A stretch of DNA of 64,000 nucleotides, taken from contig OZ024847.1 of NCBI GenBank assembly GCA_964017145.1, positions 1,178,001 to 1,242,000 on the forward strand, given 5' to 3'. Under the pieces are notes generated by a model. It was not told the DNA's origin. It did no database searches and saw only the letters and a list, made by a program, of their open reading frames with translations. The position numbers were made by a program, and so were the translations under genes. This document shows positions 25,985 to 36,837 of the stretch, in pieces (positions within the stretch are counted from its first letter, which is position 1; each line of letters opens with the position of its first letter). The DNA comes from Agrocybe praecox. Lineage: Eukaryota > Basidiomycota > Agaricomycetes > Agaricales > Agrocybaceae.

Positions 25985-26700
25985 GTTCGTGCAGCTGAGC
26001 GTATCTTGAGCTGGCTTACGCCGTTCACCACTCAACGCCGCGCTGGTAGCACTTATCCTCTCTCCCAAAGTCGCTCGTCGTTGGTGTTTATATACTGGTC
26101 GAGGTCACTCTGGCCAAAAACACCAAGACCACATATGGCGTTGGGACTATTCCCTTCTCCGTGTTTTGCAATAACCATAACATCTCCGAAGAAGCTTGTA
26201 AGTTGTATGCCAGCGTTAGCTACGCTTCTCGCTCCTTTCTTAGCTGTAAATTTAGGCACATGCTCGGGTTTAACCATCCGTACCTGCCTGTCTCGTATTT
26301 GTGCTTGGCACACTCATTATGCTGCTAGATGAGAAGGAGATTCAGAGCGGGTAAAGCTCATTCGTGTTGCAGCGAATAAGGATGGTATTGAACATTCACC
26401 TTCTCCTCGTGCCCCCGTCTCTCTCGAGTATCTGCCGGGGCTTCATCACTGACTTAATTCATGTCTCTATTCGCTTTTCAAGACCCTCATGGTCAATGGA
26501 AGCACACGATTAAGGAAAATTTTCTGACCCGGGTGAGAGTAGTATGGGTCAGGATTGGTAGAGCTGTTGCTCTCCTCCATGGTGTTTCTCCCGAGACGGT
26601 TGCAGCCAGCAGAGGATGGACCTCTATGGCCATCCTATTATATTGGCCCATATGGAACAAGTCATCTTCACACATTCCGGGCTTATGCGGATTTCGCTCG
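25985..26700 (+). pseudogene. tyrosine recombinase remnant
   Basis: The clearest part is at 26530-26645: RIGRAVALLHGVSPETVA followed by ASRGWTSMAILLYW. This is the C-terminal catalytic block of Ngaro/DIRS tyrosine recombinases (usual form GH.FRIGG..LLLHG...VAA.GRWTS.AFLLYW). Here the Gly-His before the Arg is mutated (VRIGRA). Upstream, 25985-26330 carries the preceding domain in other frames, ending with a Trp-His block. The frame ends without an intact catalytic Tyr context. Confidence 0.6.
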
Positions 26701-26710
26701 TCTTAACTCT

Positions 26711-29700
26711 CTTAAACACAATTTTAATGAATTTTATATCTACAAACTAATTGTCCTATCTTCATTAATTTCTTCTCTTGGGATTCAAGGCTTGATTTTT
26801 CTCCTGTTTCTCGCTTTCATTTGTTCTTGTATTGCTCTGCATGCTTGCTACTCTCCTTTACCCCTTCCTGATTGCACTATTTCACTTGCATTATTGCATC
26901 ATACCCTCAAGTATACTTCTTGAAATTCTCGCACGAAATTTGAAATTTTGACTTACTCTAGAATTTTGCGGATCTCAGCTTTGTGTGTGGTGGTGCCCCT
27001 TGTCTTCCGGTTTTGTCTTCCCAGTGGCATTTGTGAGCTTCGCTCCGAAGATTGGTACAGCCGCTGTGTAGCCGCACCGGTTCGCCTGAGGCACCCCAAA
27101 CATTCAAGTCTTGGTGGATGGCTCCCAACGACGCGCTCTCTTTTGAGTCGAGTCGTTTGGGACGCGTCTTCGATCAGTCACGAGATCTCTTAGTCGCGCT
27201 TTCTCAGCACGCCTCCGCCCAGAGTCCAGACTTCCGCAACCTCCCTTTTAACCTGTCACACGGATTTATGGTTTTTACCTTTCTAATAAGACACATCTCA
27301 TCTCACGGAATAAACTATATACACATACCCTTCCTCTCGAAACAGATCTGACTGACAAACACATCTTATATAAACCCGTTTGTAAAGACACGGTCAAATC
27401 TTTCTCTTGAACTTAAAGTCATGGCTCAATACCTCAAGTTGAAGGTAGCTCGTCTGTTCTGTCCGTGTATCGTCAATGTCAGTGATCTAATCATTGAAAT
27501 ACTGAAAGTTACGCTCAAAGACTAGGTTGGGCACCGGACATTTTACGGGGCTTTTGCTGCTACTATTTCACGACGATGTTCTTCTGTTCCCGAAAAATAC
27601 CAATGCGTTTCTCCCCGACAGACTTTCCGCAATTGACAATATGCCTATATCTATTTCGGTCTCTATACTTCTGTCCGGCCAGCAGCAACCTCGATTTTTA
27701 CGGTGTCTTTTGTCTTGACAGGTCGTGAAAGGTCGTGAAAGCTTGACCTTCGGTGCCGTTCTGAACCAGTGCCTTTCGGCCGTTTGCGTTTTCAGCATCA
27801 TTGGACCGCGCCGGACGCCTGGCAGATTCCTCTGATCCCTTGATAGAAGAACTTCTTGACTTGAATGCTATGACTTTCCTAGTTTTCTGAATGTCTTCTT
27901 GTGCCCATTGCAAATAAAGTACGTAGAATCATCACATATCGAACGCGGTATTGGAGTTCAACGTCATTGATAACATCACCAGGTCAATTCTACTGTACTT
28001 ATCGTCAATCTTTCCGGGATCGTTCTGCTCAACCGTACGAAACGACCCCAAAGCTTATTAGAGTGCAGAAACACACGACAAGTGGAGCGGACTTGACGGC
28101 TATTCAACGTTCATCCACACCGAATTGCTGGTCGAGAGCTATGTATACGTAGAAAGATCTTTTCCTTTCGACGACCATGCTCCTTTTCTAGCTTTTCATT
28201 CACCTCAAAGGTACTTTCGCCTAATCTCTCGGGACCAAAACAAGTTAGTTATCGCCCACGACGATCGCATCAACGTCATCTCTCATGGTTGCAGTTTGCT
28301 TCTGAAGTTCTCTTTGATCAAGCTCCTCCAAAATAACTACAGCGCTCCCTTTCACATCTCGTCTAGTTCTCCATGCTGCCATTGGCCGTTAAATACGCAG
28401 TATCATTAGCCTTTTACCTTGCTTCAACCAACGAGTGCAATTTGGTGTCCTTGTCGATCTTGCCATGTCAACACGATATCCTTCTTGGATCTTAGGTCGT
28501 TCTATTCCTCACGTTTTATTTCGAGCGCCGCTAAGCATTCCTCTACGTCTCGATTGAGCAACTCTTTCTAAATCAGCGATGCCGCCCTCTTACCCTAGGC
28601 ACACTAGCCTATTTGCATTGAGGCGTGAGCCAGCAAACCGTCAGTTTGACTCTGGTTGCCTCGATCTCATCTGATTGACGACCCATTACAATACTTCGAC
28701 AACAGCCCCAGAAGTGTCCTCCTTTCACCACCAATGTCTTAATAGCTTCAGTTGATACTACCTCATGACATAACAATAGTGATCCCCTTTCTTTAGTCAT
28801 GTTCCCTTTGGATTAATTTCGACAATCATGACCTTTGACTAGCTAGCCTTGATATCGCCAGCAAAACTCTGGAAGACTAGCTAACTGACTTTGCCTTTCA
28901 TTTTTGGTCGTGATTCAGATTGCAGCTTATGAAAGTGCCTCCTCGTTGATCATTCTCTCATCGGAAACATTCAAGGGTTACATTGACACACTTAAGGACT
29001 GCGCACAACTCAACGCCACTGGAGACCATCACGCTCTTGCGAAACTGATGATCGAATTGGACTGGTTTGGAGGCTAAGGGCTTCAGTCCGCTACACCGCG
29101 CGCCTATGATTTTACCATAATAGCGTGTGGCGATTGAGAAGGAACGACCTTGGCAGGGTCCCATTGCTTCGGAATTTGCCACAGTTTGTCAGGCTATTCC
29201 CTCAGGTAGGTCCAGGCCATTGTGAGCACTACGATTTTATCCAAAAAGTACGCGTTAAATTGGGGGCTGCCTAGGAGAAACATACGTGGATGGAAATCGA
29301 TCGGCTGCCACTGACATGCCGCTGGTGAGGGTTGGCTGGAGGCTAGAAGAATCGACATAAGTACCAGACATTTTACATATAAATGTACGATGCACACTGT
29401 CCCTGATTGCGTAACTCGAAAACCTTTGTCCGAGCCTGGCAATTTAGGAACCGAGAATGTAGAATGAAATTCAACGGTTTTGCGGTACTCAATACTTGCT
29501 ATGCTTACTGGAATAATCCGAGCTCTGGCAAGTGACTAATGACTTGGTGGAAAGAAGTACGCTGTCTGTTTTTCGGCTGATTTACGGTCTAATTATCCGC
29601 ATGAGGTGGATTTCATTTAGACTCACAGGGTCTTTCGGTATTTTCCGGTTGGTTATACGAAATTTTGGATCCAAGTGCATATGTCCAGTAACACCCCTCA

Positions 29701-29820
29701 ATATAAAGCACTCGCATGTGTCATTGAGATGTTTTTACCCGTCCTTGTTGTTCTGTCACCGCCTCGTCCGTACGCGCGTAAACATTCAGTCCCCTGCTGA
29801 GGGCTCTCTCTCTGGAGAAC
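26711..29820. other. 3.1 kb without a convincing gene
   Basis: The first part continues the CT-rich composition of the retroelement and may be its 3' part (for example the frame at 27052-27270). Around 28060-28330 there is a coding-like plus-strand stretch (HDKWSGLDGYSTFIHTELLV, then FHSPQRYFRLISRDQNKLVI) that I cannot place in a family. Around 28920-29075 there is a second one (ETFKGYIDTLKDCAQLN). Both lack starts and are broken, and may be gene relics. Confidence 0.35.
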
Positions 29821-31225
29821 ATGCAGATATCATATGCAATGGTGTGCACCATTGCACTCTGGGCAGAAGTGAGTCTCTTAAATTATTCCGAGCTACCAAC
29901 ATTAATTAATATTAATCTTCGAATAGGTGTTCATCCATGGTCTGTACCGTTAAACAGCTGAAACGACCTCGGTTTGAGTTAACTTAAAAGCAAACACAGG
30001 GATCTATACCACTCTCTTTATCTCGGCCATCTCGACAATAATGCGAGGGACTCGCCGGTATAAAGCAACACGCTCGGGCTGGGTAAGTATATGTCTCCTG
30101 AAATGTAATGATACTTAATCTCTTAAACATTCTTGTCAGGTGTTCTTCCTGACAGTATGCTTGATGTATGTCACAGCGACATTCCATTTAAGTCGGTCAA
30201 TCCCCTATAAATTTTCACCAAAGTTGTTGACCGTTTCATTTTTCAGTTGTGGCATTTTATCGTTATGCGAGAGCCTTCGTTCTTCTCGTGGATCCGAGAG
30301 GCGGCTATTTCTACTTCTTGGATTCCCAGAGATGGGATAATCTTACGATGAATATCTTAACTTGTCTTATAATATGGTTGGGGGACTTGCTCGCGGTATC
30401 GTATGTTTTCTACTCAATAATACGAGTTTTCTCATTCTTCCGGCAGACATATCGATGTTATATTGTATGGGATTCGAATTTGTGGGTTATTGCTGCTCCG
30501 GTGACCATTCTACTGGCCTCTATAGGTATGTCTATTTTGTATACTCTGTTTCGGTAACTAATGGCGAAAATTCATCAAAGGTATCAACATTTACGGCCTA
30601 TATTGGTTTTCCCATCCCTTTAGTGCTCCATTCTCTAGTGTGATCCGGCTTCTCTACTGCATATACCCTCTCGCCTTCGCCCAGAACCTCATTACCACAG
30701 TGCTCATTGCTCTCAGAATTTGGAAACAACATCGCCTTTCCAGCTCATCTGGTGTTGTTGATACCAATTCCCGTCTCAGCTTAATACGAGTCTTGCGAAT
30801 CATTGTCGAAAGCGCCTCGGTGTATACGGTTCAACTCTTGATTCTAATCATCCTGCAATTCAGCAATAACATCAGCTTCGAAGTTGTTTTCCAGAGTGCC
30901 ATTATCCCTAGCACTGGTAAGTCACTTTCCCCTGTCCTTACGTGCGCACATGAAACGATGTATTATTTTAGGCATTGTTTTCGTCCTCATCGCTGTTCGT
31001 GTGCAAGCCGCCAAATCTGAAACCTTTGGCAACAATGCCCCCACGAATATGCCTGCTTGGCTAGAGGAAGAAGATAGTGATATTGAACTAAGGAGATCTA
31101 GGTCTCCACCATCCCCCATCGCTTTCTCAGTACCTGCGCGAAAGCTCAGTGGTGATCATGTTTCGGAGCCGTTCGCATCGTCATCATTTACCCATTGCAA
31201 GGTTCTTTCAACTGTAACTCAATGA
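29821..31225 (+). CDS. basidiomycete multi-pass membrane protein (TYRCYIVW family), copy 1
   Basis: Exons 29821-29868, 29927-29939, 30000-30082, 30140-30191, 30247-30395, 30447-30525, 30581-30916 and 30972-31225 join in phase to 337 residues. Exon 2 is only 13 nt (VFIHG). About seven hydrophobic segments can be followed, among them VFFLTVCLMYVTATFHL, MNILTCLIIWLGDLLA, WVIAAPVTILLASIG, VYTVQLLILIILQF and IVFVLIAVRVQ. The motif TYRCYIVW precedes the fifth exon-encoded helix pair. The C-terminal tail is hydrophilic and acidic (AWLEEEDSDIELRRSR). I know this architecture as a large, mostly unnamed family of mushroom genomes with no proven function; a receptor-like role is only a guess from topology. 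A paralogue follows in tandem. Confidence 0.88.
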
Positions 31226-31758
31226 CAGGCGCTTATTTTTATCCTATACGGCATCACTGCGGTTGTGGTCATCATTTCTACCGGTTGTGGGGCACAAGAA
31301 AAAGTGGACAACTGAGGCCCTAACGAAGCAGGCAGCGCGTCACGGATTCACGTCGGAAGCGACTGTTACTTTTCTATTGGCCGAGTTCCCGCAAGATGTC
31401 CACCACACGGGCGTTGCCGCTGTCCTCACACGCTCCTCTGTGGCTACTCTGCTCTAAGGAGTCGTTCCTTCCCATAGAGGATGGTCATCCGTAATATAGG
31501 GGAATTTCCGAAGCAATTGCTGGGAAGTCGGTCTCAGACTCGGTACTTTTGTACATTTCAACTCCCCATCTATATTACCATTTGAATGCAGGACATGAAT
31601 AGCACAGAATATGCACGCCAATCAAGACATAAGTTCTCGGAATATTCATATTTACCCTAGGGTTTTTTATGCCATAAGAAACGTGTCAGTGAAACGGCGA
31701 GCTTTCCCTCTTCTTCTCCGCACTTCCAAGCACTTAACTCTCAACAGTTCGATGGGAG
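31226..31758. other. spacer between tandem membrane-protein genes
   Basis: 533 bases. A short plus-strand frame (31263-31457) has no domain or splice context. The promoter of the second copy should be here. Confidence 0.45.
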
Positions 31759-33219
31759 ATGGGCGTTTCTCCTGAAGTAGCCTTGGCTGTGGGTGTTTGG
31801 GTCGAGGTGTGTGTATAGCCCTCGTCTTTCCGTGTTGACGTCTTACAAGTGCTTTCGAAAGGCTTTGCTCTATGGTACATTCCATTACATGTCTCTCCAT
31901 GAGTCCGGGGTAATGACATCCTTTAGGCGTCTATGCATGCCTGTTCTTCGAGGCCTTCTACATCATCCTCAAGAAGCGATCGCCTGGAGGAGGTGGTGCT
32001 AGTTCTGCGAGGGTGGGAAAGAGTTATCAACCTTCTCTCGTTCCTTACAAGCTGAGACCTTTGTGCTCTTCCCCAGGTTTTCATGTTTGGCATCCTGTTG
32101 ATGTTTATCCTGGCGACTGCCGATATAGGTTTGTGCTATTGGTTTACTGCAAAAAGGGCCTAAACTAATAGCTAGATCCTACCGACAGTCGTCAATCTAT
32201 ACCGTTTCTTGAGGGCTTTCGTCTTGCGCATCGACCCAAATGGACCTTTTTTTTATTTCTTCGATTTCACAAGATGGGACACACTTGCAGGAAATTCCAT
32301 ACTCTGTATAATGACCTGGATTGGTGACGCTTTGGTGGTGAGGATCATTGAATTAAAGCCGTTTCATCTTCCCTCCATGGAGCTTACATCGCATGAACAG
32401 ATTTACCGGTGTTATGTTGTGTGGGACCGCAAGATTTGGGTAACAATCCTGCCAGTCATCCTTCTGATTTTAAGTATCGGTAGGTTGTTTTTGTCTCGTC
32501 TTTGATGTACAAAAGTCATTTCTTTTTTTTTGTTTTGAAACAGCCAGCAACGCCGCTCTGTTGTTCTGGTTTACGCATCCGGGAACCCAGACGGAAGCGG
32601 TAATTTTGCAATGGATGGCCACTATATACCCTTTTGCGTTTGCCCAAAACACGATTACGACGGGAATGATCGCATTCAAGATCTGGCGTCAACATCGCTC
32701 ATCGACAGAGCTGGGAGTTCTGAATCACTCGCCTCTCGATCTATTTGGTATAATGAGGATCGTGATCGAGAGCGCCATGATATACACATTCCAGTTGCTC
32801 ATTCTCATCATTTTATTCCCGATCCATCACAATGCTCAACTGATCGTCCAACCTGCCATAGTCCCCAGTATTGGTGAGGAAAAGAGTTCGAATTTTCGGG
32901 AATTAAACGCTAATATTAGAATGTCTGCACAGGGATCGTTTTTGTCCTGATCGCTGTGCGAGTGCAGTTCTCGCGCTCTCGGACATTACTGGGAGGAGAA
33001 ACTGTCATGGCTTCCTTGCCTGCTTGGCTTAACGGAGATCACGAGACAAGTTTCACAGGGCACGACCTCGAACAGCAGCCTTCTCGCCGCTCAATGGTCT
33101 TACAAGCAGTCGCAGGAAATGTCGAACAAGTGAAAAGCAACAACTTTTATACCACGTTTATTAGGAAATCAAATAGCCCTATACGATCTCACAACAGTCA
33201 AACTACCAGCGCACCATAA
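31759..33219 (+). CDS. basidiomycete multi-pass membrane protein (TYRCYIVW family), copy 2
   Basis: Exons 31759-31806, 31862-31874, 31927-32012, 32077-32128, 32189-32337, 32401-32479, 32544-32873 and 32933-33219 join in phase to 347 residues. Exons 1, 2, 4, 5 and 6 have exactly the lengths of copy 1 (48, 13, 52, 149, 79 nt), which fixed the otherwise obscure start (MGVSPEVALAVGVWVE) and the 13-nt exon 2 (ALLYG). Helices include VYACLFFEAFYIIL, VFMFGILLMFILATADI, SILCIMTWIGDALV, WVTILPVILLILSIG and IYTFQLLILIILF; the family motif reads IYRCYVVWDRK. The C-terminal tail is about 80 residues, Ser/Arg-rich and different from copy 1. Function is unknown, as for copy 1. Confidence 0.85.
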
Positions 33220-33562
33220 CCGGAGTTGAAAAGGAAAGGATATACCTTCATTTACACAACGAGACGACATGGCAATTAAAGAAAAAGTTGGATTTCGGTT
33301 CTCGGTACTGACATTTTACACAACTGTATCTATAGGAACTTGAGTGTTATATTTAAAATGGTATTTAAAATTTCGTGCGTGTAGGTGGGTATCTATCCTG
33401 TCAGAAAACGGGCGGGGTAGAAATTCGGAACATGGTGGCATCACTGCGGAGGAACGAAAATAAATTTGGTTGAAACTTCAATTCAGATCAATGAGAAATA
33501 TAGCATGGTTGGGCGCGCGATGTCGTAGGACGTCCCATCCATAACAAGTTTTTGTATGAGTG
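33220..33562. other. spacer between converging genes
   Basis: 343 AT-rich bases between the stop of membrane protein copy 2 (plus) and the stop of the GDSL esterase (minus); 3' untranslated regions. No hairpin terminator or gene seen. Confidence 0.45.
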
Positions 33563-34646
33563 TTATGCAACCTGATTTATAAAAGTGGCCAAATTCGATG
33601 CAATGATCTCATGGACTTTGCCTGAGGGGTGGAGGTGGTCGATCCAGATATCTCCACCAATCTTTCGAACATCCTGTGGATCGAGGCCGTATTTGCCTGG
33701 ATTGTCAAGAAAGTCGCTAAACAGCTGATAGGCAGAAAACAAAAAGACGGATGCTTCAGGATGAGACCGGCAAAACTGTTCAGTTTGGCTATGTAAGCCT
33801 GTGTTCCAACCCGTGTACTGAGGCGCAGTTTCTTCCTCTTTATTTTTGGCCACTAAGAACACGAATAAAAACATCAGCCAATCGCTGAATAAATTAGCTT
33901 ATTGGCCCACCTGCTGGAGACCGATGAATAGGAGGTACGTCAATGAACAGAAAATTTCGTGCGCCGGCTTCATACAGTTCCCCTTGGAGAGAAAATAGGG
34001 CTTTGTGCGCGCTCGTGTGATCAGAGCTATAACTGACATTTGTGTAATAAGAACATATACTTTGCCTCCGGAGAGTGGTAATAGAAAGACTAACGCGCAA
34101 TCGTTTATCCCGACCCAGGATACTTTGTTTGAAGGCCGACCATAAGACTCTGTCATGAGTTCATTAAGCAGCGGTGCAACTCACTGAAAAGCTTATTTGA
34201 CGGGTCTTGAGATGCAAGGTCGGGATTGGCTTGCATCATAGGCAGGTATTGGGTCTCAAATTGGTACCTCAGTGTGGAAACGGTGCTTCCGCCAACCGCG
34301 AAATCGTACACAAGGAGTGGAGATTCCAAGTAGGCCGGGTCTTGCACATCTGCGTGAGGATCATACCTAGGAGGAGGGCAATATTTTGTGATAAGTTGTC
34401 CAACCCAGTTTGGATCGGGCTCGCTGAAAGTAAAACCAGGGAATTGAATCCCAAGTGGCCGAGATGCTGTTGGAATGGCGCCGGTGCGCAAACTAAAATT
34501 TACATCACTGTACGAGTCTCCGCTAGTTTTAAATTCTATTAGAAAATAAAGGAATAAACAGGTATATTAAGAACTCACAATATGAAGATCGTCCTCAAGG
34601 ACGAGAAGTCCTTCCAAGAAGAAGAAAGCCGATAAACCTTCGACAT
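33563..34646 (-). CDS. GDSL/SGNH esterase, carbohydrate-esterase-16-like
   Basis: Exons 34579-34646, 34185-34522, 34095-34122, 33911-34059 and 33563-33852 join in phase to 290 residues. Block I is IFIFGDSYSDVNF (nucleophile Ser), block III is WVGIND (oxyanion Asn) and block V is IWIDHLHPSGKVHE (catalytic Asp and His), so the catalytic set is complete. Such enzymes remove acetyl or other acyl groups from plant cell wall polysaccharides or lipids. The acceptor at 34522 was chosen because it rebuilds FGDSYSD; the earlier AG gives a stop. The first exon (MSKVYRLSSSWKDFSS) contains no signal peptide, unlike most secreted CE16 proteins, so either an upstream exon is missing or the enzyme is intracellular. 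Confidence 0.87.
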
Positions 34647-35005
34647 GGAATTAATCACCTATGGTTGAACTCCTGAGAGGTAGAATTGAAAGGAAGCCTT
34701 TTAGATTTTAAATCTCAACCAGAAATGCCTATATCTTCAAAATGGGAGTGCACCAGGCAACGTTCCAACTTCGACGTTCGATGATATTAATAAGTTCACT
34801 GCTAAGTCCTTAGCCCAACACGTGAAGCAATGATGTCACGGCCCCGGGCCATCAATTGATCACGCGTTGGTCTCGTGCTTGTGCAGTTAAGTCAAAGTTA
34901 TCAATTAAAATTACGTAATTAATCAATGCTCTGTTTGAGTAATAATGACCACTTCGCCTCGCCAACTGACGATGTCGGCAGACGGTCAGACCATTAGGAC
35001 TCAAG
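34647..35005. other. divergent promoter region, GDSL esterase / ATG12
   Basis: 359 bases between two genes transcribed away from each other, so it should contain both promoters. No clear TATA box. An earlier ATG (34945, plus) opens a frame that stops after 35 codons and is not the ATG12 start. Confidence 0.45.
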
Positions 35006-35599
35006 ATGTCCCAGGCATCGGACCAGACAACCCCACGACAAGGAGCTAATACTCTACCAATGTATGAGGCGCCCGCAGTGAATGAAGAAGTATTGAATGC
35101 CCTCGAAACATACAAGAAAAAGGATTCACATAAAGGTGCGGTTGTCTCTCGAGCTACATTTATAGGTGGTCTTGACTGATGATTTTTGTAGTCGTTGTGC
35201 GATTCAAGGGCGTCGGAAATGCACCTATTATGAGGCAGAATGTGTATAAGATTATCGCCACGAATCGATTCCAAGCCGTCATACAGTTCTTGAGGAAGGA
35301 GCTAGGCTGGCAGAAAGGCGAACCCCTGGTTAGTTCGCACGTCATCTCTCCCTAAACAACTTTAACGATCCACACAGTTTCTGTATATCAATTCTACGTT
35401 CTCTCCTGCTCCAGACGATACCGTATTGAATCTGTATAAAGTGCGCCATGTGCTTATTAGTCTATCGGCTTTATTCTAACTTTGAAACAGTCGTTCTCCA
35501 CGGAGGGCTATCTCATCGTCAACTATAGGTAAGTTGCGAGCTAGTCCTCCAAACTCCTGGCTGATCGCCTTCTGTAGTACCACGCCTGCCTGGGGATGA
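35006..35599 (+). CDS. ATG12: autophagy ubiquitin-like protein Atg12
   Basis: Exons 35006-35135, 35192-35328, 35378-35440, 35491-35528 and 35578-35599 join in phase to 129 residues. After a short variable start (MSQASDQTTPRQGANTLPM) the ubiquitin-like fold reads VVVRFKGVGNAPIMRQNVYK, then ATNRFQAVIQFLRKELGW, FLYINSTFSPAPDDTVLNLY and SFSTEGYLIVNYSTTPAWG. The C-terminal Gly right before the stop is the residue that Atg7 and Atg10 use to conjugate Atg12 to Atg5; the Atg12-Atg5-Atg16 complex then promotes Atg8 lipidation on the growing autophagosome. Length and motifs are typical. Only the exact start could differ, since the N-terminus is not conserved. Confidence 0.96.
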
Positions 35600-36229
35600 A
35601 CGACAAACCTCGTCATTGGTTGGACATTGTATACCATACTATTCTCTAATTGCATCTTTTTTTACACGGAAGACGTCGGACCTTTCTTGCATGACATGAA
35701 GAACTCACCCATCGGATAAACCACTGTTGTATTTTGGGTGGTTCCTCTTGTTTTCCATGCATTATCGGTACCGGCTGATCAGGCCCAACTCCCAGCCTCT
35801 CCTTCTCTTGATCGTGACTGTTTCTTAGCCGGCCACGGTATGTTATCCATTTAATGCTATTTTGAAGCGTGAGGGAATATTTTAACCATCTTTCCTCGAT
35901 TTTTGTACAGGAAATTTCACCGGATGCTGAGATTGTCTTATGATAATTGGTTCATCTTCACGAATGGAAGCACACCTGACATTATAACAACTTCACGCAT
36001 CGCAGCCAACTAAATGATCAATATCAATTCACATTTCGGGCGCTATCTGACTTGCAAGCATTTCCCCTCAGTTATTGCAAGAGATGCTATTTAGGACACC
36101 ACGCATAGGAATGCACGAATTATTCTGCACATATCTGATACGACTGTGTTCACGTAATTTAAGCATATGCCCAAGCTCATCAACATGTAGGCTGTTTTTG
36201 TAAATGTCGTGGAACCATTTTTTCGTAAG
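35600..36229. other. spacer, with a possible fragment of a small secreted protein
   Basis: Downstream of ATG12. At about 35729-35840 and 35911-35930 (plus) two pieces would splice to a peptide with a hydrophobic start (VVFWVVPLVFHAL) and the ending DCFLAGHGNFTGC followed by a stop. No in-frame ATG precedes it, so I do not call a gene. Confidence 0.25.
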
Positions 36230-36725
36230 TTATCCTTCCTCGTCGTTAGGGTTGATTTTCGAGGTGCTTTTCAAGATGTGATGTTGTCTGCAAACCGTGG
36301 GCTTTTGACTGCTCTTTTTCTTGTAGAATGAGTTGGACGACAATAACAGTCCGCTGCCTACAGAATGCAGAAGATCAGCAAGTATATCCACGTCCAAGTT
36401 TTGTCGGGCCGTTTGGCGAAGGAAGTGCCCCTGGACTGCAAAAACACTCCTCAAACAAGTATATGTTCTCAAGATAGACGTACAGGCTTTCTCGGAATAT
36501 TTCCCCATCATTCCATGCTGAAAGGTCTTGCGCAAGAAACGTTGAACCTCGCCAACCTGGTATAACTTTGGAGGTACATCGTTGACATCTAAAGTGGTGG
36601 TTCTTGTGGGTATCATCATCCCGAATATTTCAATCGTGGAATTTATTAATCGTTCATCCGACACAGCCAACCTGTAAACCTCCCAGTGTAGCAACGCGGA
36701 AGTACGGCGCTGAAATGCACGTTGC
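36230..36725 (-). CDS. hypothetical protein fragment
   Basis: A frame of about 155 codons with protein-like helical composition (LLHWEVYRLAVSDERLINS, PPKLYQVGEVQRFLRKTF, LDVDILADLLHSVGSGLL). It has no ATG; the only way in is a possible splice acceptor near 36725. Nearby minus-strand frames at 36646-36837, 36954-37328 and 37348-37557 could be further exons, but I could not join them in phase. No family recognised. It may be a relic. Confidence 0.25.
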
Positions 36726-36837
36726 TCTCTAAAGTTGGATCACTTTTTAATAGTCGAACCGTGGATAACACACAAGTTTTCTCTTTTGCCTGCTGCGGGA
36801 TTTCGGACCCTATACCAGACCTCCTGTAACCCTCCAA

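Larger units (their letters stand above)
22570..26710 (+). mobile_element. decayed Ngaro/DIRS-like tyrosine-recombinase retroelement
   Basis: Along the plus strand, broken by stops and frameshifts, I can follow a gag-like segment, a reverse transcriptase, an RNase H and a tyrosine recombinase, in that order. This order (gag, RT, RNase H, recombinase) is that of Ngaro-type members of the DIRS group; LTR elements would carry a protease and a DDE integrase instead. Composition (CT-rich, poor in purines) differs from the neighbouring genes. I could not identify terminal or split direct repeats, so both ends are approximate. All parts are mutated and the copy is inactive. A 32-bp minisatellite sits between gag and RT. 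Confidence 0.7.

Noticed and set aside
6157..35599. Functional autophagy cluster (Atg27-like genes plus ATG12)
   Set aside because: They are 22 kb apart with unrelated genes and a transposon between them; no evidence beyond co-occurrence.
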